Part shown: positions 40,106-50,724 of the stretch, one piece after another | How the letters are laid out: every line of letters begins with the position of its first letter | Position numbering within the stretch: position 1 is the stretch's first letter | Assembly (NCBI GenBank): GCA_019918135.1 | Contig: WBZZ01005875.1 | Location: 1-64,000, forward strand | Reading direction: 5' to 3' | DNA: 64,000 nucleotides | DNA from: Paulinella micropora | Lineage: Eukaryota; Cercozoa; Imbricatea; Euglyphida; Paulinellidae | Notes under the pieces: generated by a model | What the model was told of the DNA's origin: nothing | The model's input: only the letters and a program-made list of their open reading frames with translations | Database searches by the model: none | Translations under genes and position numbers: made by a program

Positions 40106-43100
40106 ATGTCGCAATATAAGTCATTACTCTGCTTGTCAGAAATCGCGACAGACAGCCTATCAATCGCCAACCTTGACCTTACCAACACAAACATAGTCGG
40201 TCTGAATACAGACAGAGTGCCAGAAGATGATGACCCCATAAATCTTTATTACACTGACGACCGATTTGATACACGACTGGCTACCAAAAGCACCGCGGAC
40301 ATTAAAGAAGAACTTAATTATTATTGGACTGATAACCGCTTTGATACACGGCTCGCTTTAAAATCAACAACTGACCTAAAAGAAGGACTTAACTATTATT
40401 GGACTGATAACCGCTTTGACACACGGCTCGCTTTAAAATCAACTACGGATATCAAAGAAGGAAGCCGTTTATACTATACAGAGCAACGAGTAAGGGACAA
40501 CGACGAAGTCAAAGCCTCAACTCAACACCGCTCTAATACAAGTAATCCGCACCAAACAAGTTTATACAATTTGATAGACACAAACATATTTGCACAAGCA
40601 AGCGGACAATACTTAACTTACAAAGATGTAGAAGGCAAATGGAAGAATACAGCCCTTGGTTCAATTGATACACTTTCAGATGTAGTCATTACAGCACCAG
40701 TGGCGATGAATAGTTATCTAACATATAATTCAATAAACTGGGTCAATAAAACATTTCCGATAAATGTTGATGAAACAGGCAACATTAGTATGGGAATGAA
40801 GAATATAACAGGAGTTAATTTACTAAATGACAAAGGTGTTGATGAATGGATATTTGAGCATAATGATAATAATAATAAGGTGACAGCATCTGGAAGTATA
40901 GACACACATAGCGATGTGACAATATCAGGCTTTCCAGCAGATAATCAACTGATTATGTATAGCACGGGGCAATGGAGAAACACCACACCACCCTTTCTTA
41001 GATTAAACGGCACTGCTAGTATGACGGGGGCATTAAATATGGGTGGTTTTGCTATTTCGGGGGCTTCTACATATAATGGAATTAATCTCGCTAATCTCGC
41101 AGTTGATGGTTCGGTGGTTAAACTAACAGGAGACCAAACCATAGCGGGGACCAAGTCATTTAGTAATGAAATCAAAGCAAATGCGGGGATAACAACGACA
41201 ACATTAACAACAAGCGACAATGTGGTAGTAGGTGCTGGAAAAAGTGTTTTCATAAACAGAAATGCTATTGCTAATAATAAACTTGTTTTATATGATAGCG
41301 GAACACCATCAACGACGGGATTTTATGGTTTTGGTATTGCAAGTAATATATTGATTTATAATGTTAATGCTTCAACTGATAGTCATATATTTTACTATAG
41401 TGCTACAAATGAACTATTTAGAATTGCTAATGCTGGAATTACTGCTTCAAAGGCAATAACGGCAAATGCGGGAGTATCAACAACCACATTAACGGCAAGT
41501 GGGCCGATAACAGCAAATGGCGGACTAAATATGGGAAACCAAAGCATAACAAATGTAAATCTTGTTGATGGTGTGGATGTTTCTGTCCTTGATAGTTCGG
41601 CAGTTAAAACCTCAGGAAACCAAACCATAGCAGGAATTAAGACATTTAGCAGTGCCCTTGAAATAACTGGAAATTCAACGAATGCGACAACAAAAGGAAC
41701 ATTCGTGGTTTTTAACTCCACAGCCAATATAGGAACTATCGGATGCCTTGATATGGGCACTGGTGTAAATTATAACTTTGAAATAAATGCGAAAAAAATA
41801 AGTTTTATTATTGATGGGGCAATCGTCGGTTGGGTAATGCTTCGGGGCTAGATTGTAATAGTAGCAAAATAGCCAACCTTGGAACTCCGACATTAGCGGC
41901 CGATGGAGCAAACAAAAGTTATGTAGATACATTGGACGGGCAAAATGTAAAACTATCAACAGACCAAACCATAACAGGAAGTAAAACATTTAATGGTGCG
42001 AGCACTGTGATAAAATATCTAACTTTAACGAACAATGCTGATTTTAATAATCAAACTATCACTAATGGCGGAAATATCACATATAATGGGGCGAGGATAT
42101 TAAACCAAAATGGAGGGGACATATTCTTTTCACAGACATCAGGTGATTATCAGTATTTCTTATTTACTCTAAATACTGCTACAAGCGGAACCGCGAACCA
42201 AAAAGGTTATGTATTCACGAATGTAGCATCTGATGTAAAAGGGGCGGGACTTTATATTTCAAAACTTTTGGATAATAAAAGTGCTTCGTCTGACATTGTC
42301 CGTTTTAACAATGCTGGCGGTATGCGATTTTATGGTGCCTTAGATATGAACTCAAATAATGTAACAAATGGCGGAACAATAACGGGAACTACATTAACGG
42401 CAACTGCTGGTATGACTACAACAACTTTAACGGCGAGTGGATTATTAACCGCAACTGGAGGTTCTAGCATAGTTATACAAGGAAACACAAATGGTGGTAA
42501 TACGAGAGGAATATTTTTGTGGGACACAGGCAACACCAGTTATGGCATTTATATGGCTTCAAATGGAGGAGTTACAAATACCAGAAGTCTAGCAGGAGGG
42601 TCTGCGGTTGCAGGCAACGATTTCACTTCTTTCGCCGTTAGATTTAGAGTGAGCAATGTTTCCACTGATGGTTTTATATGGGAGAACTCTTCCGAACAAT
42701 TGTTAATGTCATTAAATGGGGCAAACGGGACTTTATGGACGAAAGGATTAATAACGGCTAGTGCGGGTATATCAACAACAACAGCAACCGCAAGTGGATT
42801 AATAACGGCAAATGCGGGTATATCTGTTGTTAATAGCACGGCAGATATAAGAGGAGAAGCAAGAAGTGGGTCTCATGCTACACCAGTTGGTTTATATGTC
42901 ACGGGCAATCTTGGACAATCTTCGGGCGGCGTTGAATTCAGACACAGCAACGGGACACAGGGAGTTGGTTTTGGTTATAATTCAATATATGCTACGGGAA
43001 GCAGTACTAATCAGGATTTAAATTTTTATGCGAGGGGGACAGGAGTAATCTATGCTCAGAGTGATACAAGCATGACGACAGCATCCAGCGGATTTTTAAC

Positions 43101-43650
43101 ATTAAGAAAAAGACCAAACAATACCACCAACCCACAAATATTTATGAAAGCAGGAGACTCATCGGGTTATGCGGTAGTAATGAATACAGGTGGATTATTA
43201 CACGCTTGGTCGACTTCATTATCAAATGGTGAAAACAATAATGGATATGTTTTTATTGCAGCAGGAGCGAATGTTTGGTCTGCTGGTTCAGACAGGAGAT
43301 TAAAATCAGATATTAAAACACTAGACTGCGGGGATTGTTGCGATAAACTTATGAAAATAAATTGCTGTTCATATTATTTAAAATCAGACAAAAAGAAAGA
43401 ACGAAAGAACCACGGATTTATTGCGGATGAAGTAAAAAAAATATTTCCAGAATTTGTATCTGAAAGTGGAATAAAAGCGGATGATGGAAATGGAAATTAT
43501 GAAGGTATATCATACACGGACTTCATACCAATATTAGTCAGTGCTTTTCAACACATGGCGGAAAAGGTAGTTAATTTAGAAAAAGAAAATAAAAATCTTA
43601 TGAATATACTACAAGAAATCAGAGCAGTCGTATTTTCAAATGTCAAATAA
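40106..43650 (+). pseudogene. P1 long fibre with S74 chaperone, one frameshift
   Basis: Frames 40106-41851 and about 41845-43650 give roughly 1,180 residues. P2 lacks a break at this point, so P1 carries an indel near 41,845. N-terminus has three tandem 25-residue repeats (NYYWTDNRFDTRLALKSTTD type; 75-base DNA unit, 40240-40465) against one in P2. The beta-helix centre is shorter and differs from P2 between 42,380 and 43,240 (a distinct shaft/tip module), while the S74 domain (SDRRLKSDIKTLDCGDCC, HGFIADEVKKIFPEF) is conserved. This suggests domain exchange in the host-recognition part. Confidence 0.8.
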
Positions 43651-43992
43651 TACAACTAGACTTCACAGACCACCACCTATTATGGATATGGATGGCGAAC
43701 TAACTCCAGAATTAAAGTCTCGTGTTCTTGAAGTAGAACTAAAGACTGAGGAAAAAAAATAGAGCACGAATTGGAAGATAACTGGAATTGTTGTTGTATA
43801 AAAAACAGACCAACCGACAGCCGACTTATTAAATACTTATTTCAAATGGGTATCATCGTTGCCATTATAGCCCTTTGTATCGTAAGGCTATCTGAAAAGA
43901 ACTTGCCGTGCGAGGTTGCCAACACTTATGTTGGTATTTTGACCTTACTCATAGGAATTTGCCTTCCATCACCTTCTTCAAGTAAGAAATGA
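43640..43992 (+). pseudogene. P1 two-TM membrane protein, frameshifted
   Basis: Starts at 43640, overlapping the fibre stop by 11 bases as in P2. One base is lost near 43,760 beside an A run; the frame from 43771 restores the C-terminal TM part (MGIIVAIIALCIVRL, YVGILTLLIGICLPS). Confidence 0.7.
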
Positions 43993-44104
43993 TATTTTAC
44001 TCATGCACTTCGTGCCTTCGTAAAACATCGTCCACCATTAAAGTATAAAAACGATGTTTGAGAATAAGCGAGAGTGCGTAGCACGAAGCGCAATTCTCAA
44101 ATAT
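43991..44104. terminator. Paired facing hairpins (43991-44030; 44051-44104)
   Basis: First: GATATTTTAC...GTAAAACATCG with a GCAC-TTCG-TGC tip. Second: CGATGTTTGAGAAT...ATTCTCAAATATT with GTGC-GTA-GCAC inside. Between convergent stops at 43992 and 44104. Confidence 0.85.
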
Positions 44105-44355
44105 TAAAGAAGTGAGCATTCATAGGTATGTGTCATATACCATCTATTATTGCCAGCACACATTAAAGGCAAAGCCTCGTCAAAACTACGACACATATTA
44201 TTTCCGTTATTTATGAAAACACACTTAAACCCTGTATCTACCCCTTGCTTTATACAATAAGCACAACTCTCATTCTTTTTTTCGCTTATCCGAGAGTAAA
44301 AGTCGCAGGCCGTCCGACCTAACACAGACCACATTAACAAGAATATTAAAATCAT
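44104..44355 (-). CDS. P1 Cys-rich secreted-like peptide
   Basis: 83 residues, intact: hydrophobic signal (MILIFLLMWSVLG), RTACDFYSRISEKKNESC, YCIKQGVDTGFKC, NMCRSFDEALPLMC, NRWYMTHTYECSLL. Its cysteines align with those of the P2 protein. The intact frame amid decayed neighbours suggests recent activity or selection. Convergent with the membrane protein gene. Confidence 0.65.
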   Translation of the reverse strand: MILIFLLMWSVLGRTACDFYSRISEKKNESCAYCIKQGVDTGFKCVFINNGNNMCRSFDEALPLMCAGNNRWYMTHTYECSLL

Positions 44356-44382
44356 TTATTTATATATTATATTATATAATTT

Positions 44383-44744
44383 ATGAGTGAGTTCAAATAT
44401 CAGCGGATTATTTTTCTGAGCAATGATTTTGCTGAGGAAGCAAAACATTTAATAAAAATATCCAAATGTCATTCACACCCACCAAAATGAATGTAAAATT
44501 TATCCACTATATGAACGACCAGACAGAGACAAAAACAAGAATTCTTTACATGGACCGAATTGGAATTATTGGAACATTTGCGGACAGCACCACAGCAAAC
44601 ATTTCAAACCTTAGTTATAATTTGGGTGTTGTCGGATGGACTGACGGACAATATACATTTAAAGTCCTTTAAACCGACAGCGGAAATATTGACACAGGAA
44701 ATTTAGCTGGTCGAATTGTAGTGTGCTTAGAATTCTTAGGATAA
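44383..44744 (+). pseudogene. P1 beta-rich small protein, decayed
   Basis: Homologue of 29260-29622. A one-base change near 44,440 breaks the frame, and a GAA-to-TAA change at about 44,669 adds a stop; the tail (TDSGNIDTGNLAGRIVV) is still readable. Confidence 0.75.
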
Positions 44745-44753
44745 TAATATACG

Positions 44754-45571
44754 ATGATGAAGATTAACAATGTCAAGGTGAAGCCCGTAAAACAAGAGGG
44801 GGATGGAAACAAAAAAGCAAAAGGTTATAAATTATTTATGAGCCGTATGCCAACATATTTCTACTTGCCCGTAAGAAGAGCGGGAAAACAACAGCACTCT
44901 TTGAAATACTGAAACGGACGACAGACAGAAAAACCCGTATTGTCATTATTGCTTCAACGATACACAAGGACTACATTTATAAAGCAATTGTAAAGCACTT
45001 TAAGAACAGAGGCAACCCGATGGCAATATATACATTTCTTAAATCAGATGGTGTTAATGTCATTGATTATGAGTTAGACAAACTGAACAGACATGACGAG
45101 CAACACGAAGGAGAAGTAAAACAAGACAAAGAAGAAATAGAGAAGCCCCAATTTCTTTATTTCGGAAAGGAAAAGAAAAAAGAAGAAGGAGGTGAGAAGA
45201 AAGAGAGACCAAGTAAATATATATCTCCAGAGGTTGTTTTTGTTTTGGACGATTTAGGGAGTGGATTAAGAGACAAGTCCGTAAGTGATTTGTTAAAAAA
45301 GAACAGACACTATAAATCAAAGGTTATTATGTCAAGCCAGTATTTAAACGACCTACGGACAGAAGCCATTAAGCAGTTAGATTATCTATTAATCTTTCCG
45401 GGGCAATCTCAGGACAAAATGGAACTCGTGGAAAAACACTTAGACTTATCTTTTGACTTTGATTACTTTCTTCAAAAGTATCACGAGGCTACAAAGGAGA
45501 GATTTAATTTTCTTTATGTCTCAAGTGTTGATGACGAATTACGCAAAAATTTTAATTTTAGACTAAAATAA
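44754..45571 (+). pseudogene. P1 packaging ATPase, frameshifted before Walker A
   Basis: Closely matches the intact P2 ATPase. A one-base loss near 44,838 shifts the frame immediately before the Walker A region, so the first part ends early; the downstream frame keeps Walker B (VVFVLDDLG) and the sensor strand (KVIMSSQYLND). No functional ATPase can come from this copy. Confidence 0.85.
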
Positions 45572-45635
45572 TTATTTGATTTTTAAATATTTTTAAATTT
45601 TTTTGCTGAAAGATTTTTTAAAATCTTTCTATTAT

Positions 45636-45961
45636 ATGGTAGTGAAAACAACTCGTGTTGAAGTCATTCCAACAATCGGCAAACGAACTATTAACTCAAG
45701 CACCAACATGGCTGGAAGTAAAAAGAAGACTGGACGGAAGAAGAAGCAAGGAGGCAAGGGACAGGCTGGCGGTAAGATTGACTGGGCAAATGTTGGAAGA
45801 ACCGCAATGGCAGTGAATAAATTTCTTCGTGATAACAAGATTATTTCAAAGACTGCGAATGCTCTTGTGATGTAGGGGTTCCATATGCGTCTCGTATAGG
45901 CTCTACCGCTGCAAAACTTGGGTATGGTAAGCAGAGCGGGCGTGGCGCCTTGAAGTTTTAA
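45636..45961 (+). pseudogene. P1 Gly/Lys-rich core peptide, frameshifted
   Basis: Begins MVVKTTRVEVIPTIGKRT, contains KKKTGRKKKQGGKGQAGGK and NVGRTAMAVNKFLRDNKIIS, then loses frame near 45,868; the tail GSTAAKLGYGKQS lies in another frame. A hairpin (AAAGATT...AATCTTT, 45608-45630) precedes the start. Confidence 0.65.
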
Positions 45962-45962
45962 A

Positions 45963-46120
45963 GATATTTTGTTCTGACTTCGTCATCACAAAACATCGAT
46001 GACCATTATTTTTTCCTAAAATAAAAAAACGATGGTTTAGAATAAGTGAGAGTGCGATAGCACGACCATCTCGTAGAGTGATTACGCCCTTCGGGCAGTA
46101 AAGCGCAGTTCTAAACTATC
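45963..46120. terminator. Paired facing hairpins (45963-45998; 46030-46120)
   Basis: First: GATATTTTGT...ACAAAACATCG with a TGAC-TTCG-TCA tip, right after the core-peptide stop. Second: CGATGGTTTAGAA...TTCTAAACTATC with GTGC-GATA-GCAC and GCCC-TTCG-GGC substems, just before the coiled-coil start. Confidence 0.85.
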
Positions 46121-46126
46121 TATAGA

Positions 46127-47768
46127 ATGTCGGCTAAGACTAAGCGAATAAAAAAGACAAAGGTAAGACCCCCGCGGGTTTATAGGAATAAGAGCGGGAA
46201 GCCGTATATTATCCAGAAGGGTAAAAAATATTATCTTAATTTCGGTAAAAAGACAAATGATATGAGCACACTTCAAATTGTTAAACTTTTTATGAAATAC
46301 TTGAGCAGACCAAAAGCAAAAAAAAAAAACAAAGAAGGAAGACTTGCGAAAAGTCCAGAGCCTGTCAGAGATTGAGCAAAATACTAGAACCGCCATTAAT
46401 GACCACTTAGACAAACTCAGAAAGGAGAAATACGAAAAGATTGATGAGATAGACCAAAAAGAGAAAAAAGCACGAGTTGATGCTGAAGAAGAAAAGAAGA
46501 GGCAAGAAAGAAAAGACATAGCAGATGCTAAGGAAAGGCAGGATGAGTTAGCAAGGATACACCGCAATGAACTATCCGATATCAAGGAACGACAAGAACA
46601 AAAAGCCAGAGAACTAAGAAGGGAGCAAAAACTCATAGATGATGTAAAATATGAAGAAGATAGAAAAAATAGGATACAAGCATTACCACCGCCACCACAA
46701 TATCAATATATTATGCCACCACAGCAGGGGCAACCACAAGCACCGCCATTAGGAACACCACAACAAGCGCCGCCATTAGTAGCACCACCACAAGCACCGC
46801 CATTACCTAATTTAGGAGATGAAGCACCATTGAAAACGAAAGAGCAATATGAGGAAGAAAAAAAGCAAAAGCAGAAAGATATTGAAACACTAAAATTAGC
46901 AGGATGTACAGATAAGTTCATAAAAAAGATGAGTCGTAAAGACTTACAAAAAGCCAGTCAAGATATTCAGACGGCTATAGCCACAGCGACATCTTTAGAG
47001 GAACAGAAAAAGTTAGCAGAAGAATATAAAGAAAAACTTGAAAAGGAAGAAAAGAAAGCAGAAGAAAAGGGTAAGCATTTTGAACATTTACAAATTAATC
47101 AATTTTTAATCTCAGCATTTTCAAAAACTTATCACCCAAACATTACTATAAAAGAGTTAGCACAGGCTTTAAAAAAGAGACTAGATAGTGATGGACATAA
47201 AAAATTAAATTACAAATTCACTTCAAAGTGGATTATTGACATGATTAAAAGGTTTAATATTGATGTTGGAAATGAAAAGGAAAACGTAAAAAGAAAAGGA
47301 GCGGATTATGCTAGATATGAAGAGTATATGGGTATTAATGAGCAAAAAGGTAGTGGAGCGAAGACATTAGAGGAATTAATTGATAAAGTATTTTCAATAG
47401 CGAAAAAAAAATACTTAGCTCGCAAAGATTGGAAACACACAATGAACAAACATAATTTTGTAAATACTCTAACGAACAAAATGACTATAGACACAAATGT
47501 AGATAAACAAGTTTCAAATGATTTGAATATTGACGAGGGAATGCCACAACAACTACCACCGAGCGTCGCGGAGACAACCATACCCCCGAGCGTCGCGGAG
47601 ACGCCACAACCACAGACAGAGGAGCCCCCGCCAGAGGAGCCACAGCAGGGTGAGGGGTGGGGACTAATGACTAATGAAATAGATGAAATAATGAAAAAAT
47701 ATGGATGGTATCTCGGAGCAATAGCCAGTGATGAAATCTACAAGTTGAAGCCCGGAAGCAGAAAGTGA
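46127..47768 (+). pseudogene. P1 coiled-coil/protease-precursor protein, frameshifted
   Basis: 46127-46375 encodes the basic N-terminus (KVRPPRVYRNKSGKPYIIQK) and 46344-47768 the coiled coils, Pro-rich tract and globular part as in P2; one frameshift near 46,330-46,370 after an A run. The C-terminus runs directly into the protease start (LMTNEIDEIMKKYGWYLGAI) in one frame, supporting a single precursor. A CGA-to-TGA change ends it at 47768. Confidence 0.7.
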
Positions 47769-48148
47769 TACGGATTTATTATGAATACCGACCGAGCAAC
47801 AAAAAAGGACAGCACTGGATGGCAATATGGATAAGTCTAGATAAAGACAGGAGTATGGAAGTGTATGACCCTTTAGCACTTTACGAGCCGACGGAAGACT
47901 TTCAGCAACAAATGAAACAACTAATAGACCGAAGCCACCCCGATAGTTATTTATTAATGAAGGTTAATCAAGTAAAAGAGCAGAGTGATACTTCCTCAAC
48001 TTGTGGATGGTTTGCTATGCGGTTTCTTCTCCTTCGTTCAAAAGGTGTAAGGTTTAAATTCGCCAGTGGCTACACAGACTTAAAAGAAGAAGAAGCAGAA
48101 AAATTAAAAGCACAGAATGGGTATGGTCATTTTGATACATACATATAA
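47690..48148 (+). pseudogene. P1 adenain-like cysteine protease, broken
   Basis: The catalytic part is intact in one frame from about 47780: QHWMAIWISL (His), MEVYDPLA (Asp), NQVKEQSD (Glu instead of the oxyanion-hole Gln of P2) and STCGWFAM (Cys). An in-frame TGA at 47766 and a further one-base shift near 47,800 cut it off from the upstream precursor. Confidence 0.8.
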
Positions 48149-48177
48149 AAGATATTTTCTAATATATAGATTTTTTG

Positions 48178-48211
48178 AGGTTGTAGGTGGTTTTTATAAA
48201 AAGCACCTACG
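48178..48211. promoter_or_regulatory. Hairpin upstream of P1 penton gene
   Basis: GTAGGTG...CACCTAC stem ending two bases before the ATG at 48212; absent from the 22-base gap in P2. Role unknown. Confidence 0.5.
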
Positions 48212-49024
48212 ATGGAGTACAAAGGTGGTCGTTCAAGTTCCATCTATTACATAAATAGTAAAAATAGAATAACGGGAACAGACAGCGACTTTACACACGA
48301 AATCAATATGAAGGGGCTAGACAATCCCACACATTGTAAAATTCTTCATATTTATGTGCCGAAATCGTATTACTCTGTGGCTTCACCATATAATACTTTT
48401 ACATTATCCGAAGACGGGTATGAGACTTTAATTACAATACCTGAGGGCAACTACACAATGAACAACTTAAAAAATAAGTTGTCTGAGATACTGACGGCAG
48501 AAAGTCCGAATGATTATACTTATGTAGTCTCAAGCAACAATACAAACACAGAAGCGGAGGATGGCAAATTAACATTCAGTGTTTCAAATAACGGAGGTAT
48601 TCAACCGCGGTTTATATTTGATAGTGAGACACGTATTCATGAGGTAATGGGTTTTGATAGAAATTCAACATATTCCTTTGCTAATGATTTCATTAAATCG
48701 CCAAATGTAATTATTCTAACTGGTGAAAAAACTTTGTATCTTCAATCGGATGTGGTGAATGAAGGTGATAATCATGTGCTTCAAGAAATATACACAGCCA
48801 ACGAAATTCCTTTTGGTTCAGTCATTTATGGCGGCTCTGGAAGCGAATACGGGAAAACATTATCCGCAAGTTCAAATAATGTATTCAGGTTTTACTTGAC
48901 AGACGAAAATGACCAAGCAATAAATCTTAATGGTTTGGGAATAGTTATGACATTACTGGTTTATCGTGAAACTAATTATTTTAGTTTATTTCATTCATTT
49001 TTCAATTTGTTTAAACAGAGATAA
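48212..49024 (+). CDS. P1 minor capsid (penton-like) protein
   Basis: 270 residues, intact; MEYKGGRSSSIYYINSKNRI start and jelly-roll-like beta pattern as in P2 (24940-25752). Few substitutions, mostly conservative. Confidence 0.85.
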   Translation: MEYKGGRSSSIYYINSKNRITGTDSDFTHEINMKGLDNPTHCKILHIYVPKSYYSVASPYNTFTLSEDGYETLITIPEGNYTMNNLKNKLSEILTAESPNDYTYVVSSNNTNTEAEDGKLTFSVSNNGGIQPRFIFDSETRIHEVMGFDRNSTYSFANDFIKSPNVIILTGEKTLYLQSDVVNEGDNHVLQEIYTANEIPFGSVIYGGSGSEYGKTLSASSNNVFRFYLTDENDQAINLNGLGIVMTLLVYRETNYFSLFHSFFNLFKQR

Positions 49025-49113
49025 ATATCAATTAATTTTAGAATTATTTATTTTTTCTATAAAAATATTCTGATGAATTAGTTAATTACACTACTTCAAA
49101 AACAAAACAAAAA

Positions 49114-50565
49114 ATGCCTGTCCAATACCGAGGAGAACTAGTCCATCAGACTAAGGAACTGCTCACGGGTAAGTATGAATTGAACAAACTTACCGCCCGT
49201 GAAGGGTCGGCTGATGTTGTTCTCACCACTGCGGGAGGAAATGAAAGCACCTTTGAAATCCCTACTCGTCCTTTGAACCTTGCGAGGTCGGTGTTGCGAT
49301 TTACTTACACCCCTGCCACATCTGCTGGTTATAATCGTATGTTTATGGATTGCTTGCCTATGATACAAAGAATTGAACTGCGAAGCCGAAGCGGTCAATA
49401 TTTGTGCAATCTTCAACACGTGGGCAATTACACTAAGATGATTTGGAAGCCCGAAATTAAATATGAACAATTTATGGCACTTGAAAACCACGGGGCGGGT
49501 GTATCTAGCGGGGCTATGCTTCAAAAGTGTAATGCTGGAAGAGTTGAAATTGGAACTAGAGCAGAAAGAAAGGCAATTACTGATGCAGCCAATACTGCTG
49601 GAGTGGTTGCTGCAGTTCAAGGTTATTACAAAGTGCCACTTGTTAATGCCCGCCGTCATAATGATACTGCTCTCGCCGATAGCACTGCTGGAAATTATAG
49701 CCTTGTTAATGTTCCTTTTGAGGAGGCAAAGTATTTTGAAGGAGGAACTAATGCGACCCCTGACCCTGTTATTAAAGTTAAACTTCCGTTGGGTATGATT
49801 TTTGGAACTATTTTTGAATTAGATAAGACTATCGGTTTTAATGAAATTTTGGATTTGCGAATTGTGTGGGAGGGAACTAACCGCTCTACTTTCTATGGAA
49901 CTGATGCAAGCAGTATTTCCACTGGTGCTGCACAGGTGGCTGTTGGTGCTACTATTTCAAACTTGAATCTGTTTCTTGCCGTAGAGACGGACCCAAATGT
50001 TGTCCTTGGTGTTCAGCAGAAGATTGCGGGAGAAGGTTTCCCGTTTAACATTGAATACCCTATCTCTTGGAAACAGAACCTCTCAACAACAAGCCAAAAT
50101 TTCGTTGTAAAAATGAACCGCTCACAGGGTGAGAGAATTAGAAGAATTTATACTTCCGCATTCCACAACGATGACAATAAAAATACCGCTTTTGACAACG
50201 ATAACAGAGCGGATGCAAAGATTATTTCATATTATACAACTCTGGATGGTTCTCGTCTTCAACAATTTGACATTGACACCTCTGAGAATGAGGACTATAT
50301 GATTTTGAAGGATAAGTTGAAGGGAAGTGCCATCCTAAACAGCGATGTCTATCATTACAACTGGTTTCATGTGGATACTTGGGACAATAACCGCCCCCTG
50401 TGCGATAAGGATACCGACGGGTATGAGGTGAGTGGTCTGAGCCTTGACACTGAGAGGCGATATGAGTTCGTTTCAACTACTGCTGGAAATAATCTTAACC
50501 ATTACACTTTTGCCATTCTTCAACGAAGTGTGCTTGTGAAGGGAATTGAAATTCTAATGTCTTAA
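49114..50565 (+). CDS. P1 major capsid protein (double jelly roll)
   Basis: 483 residues, complete, the reference for the split P2 copy. Starts MPVQYRGELVHQTKELLTGK. Long beta-rich sequence with signatures shared with P2 over the whole length (RPLNLARSVLRFTYT, WKPEIKYEQFMALEN, GGTNATPDPVIKVKLPLGMI, VETDPNVVLGVQQKI, then YHYNWFHVDTWDNNRPL and ISGLSLDTERR-type end). Length and order fit Polinton hexon-like capsid proteins. Between penton gene and a lectin-like gene. A paired hairpin follows the stop. Confidence 0.88.
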   Translation: MPVQYRGELVHQTKELLTGKYELNKLTAREGSADVVLTTAGGNESTFEIPTRPLNLARSVLRFTYTPATSAGYNRMFMDCLPMIQRIELRSRSGQYLCNLQHVGNYTKMIWKPEIKYEQFMALENHGAGVSSGAMLQKCNAGRVEIGTRAERKAITDAANTAGVVAAVQGYYKVPLVNARRHNDTALADSTAGNYSLVNVPFEEAKYFEGGTNATPDPVIKVKLPLGMIFGTIFELDKTIGFNEILDLRIVWEGTNRSTFYGTDASSISTGAAQVAVGATISNLNLFLAVETDPNVVLGVQQKIAGEGFPFNIEYPISWKQNLSTTSQNFVVKMNRSQGERIRRIYTSAFHNDDNKNTAFDNDNRADAKIISYYTTLDGSRLQQFDIDTSENEDYMILKDKLKGSAILNSDVYHYNWFHVDTWDNNRPLCDKDTDGYEVSGLSLDTERRYEFVSTTAGNNLNHYTFAILQRSVLVKGIEILMS

Positions 50566-50566
50566 T

Positions 50567-50724
50567 GATATTTTATTCAGATACTTCGTATCTTCATAAA
50601 ACATCGAATGCCATTAAAGTAAAAAAATTAATAGATTAAATAATTTTTTTCTTGTATAATAATATAGGAAGACGACGTTTGAGAATAAACGAGAGTGCGT
50701 AGCACGAAGTGAAATTCTCAAATG
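50567..50724. terminator. Paired facing hairpins (50567-50606; 50673-50724)
   Basis: First: GATATTTTAT...ATAAAACATCG with an AGATAC-TTCG-TATCT tip beginning at the capsid stop. Second: CGACGTTTGAGAAT...ATTCTCAAATGTC, whose last bases include the ATG of the next gene, so it would sit in that mRNA's leader. P2 has only one hairpin here (54287-54337). Confidence 0.85.
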
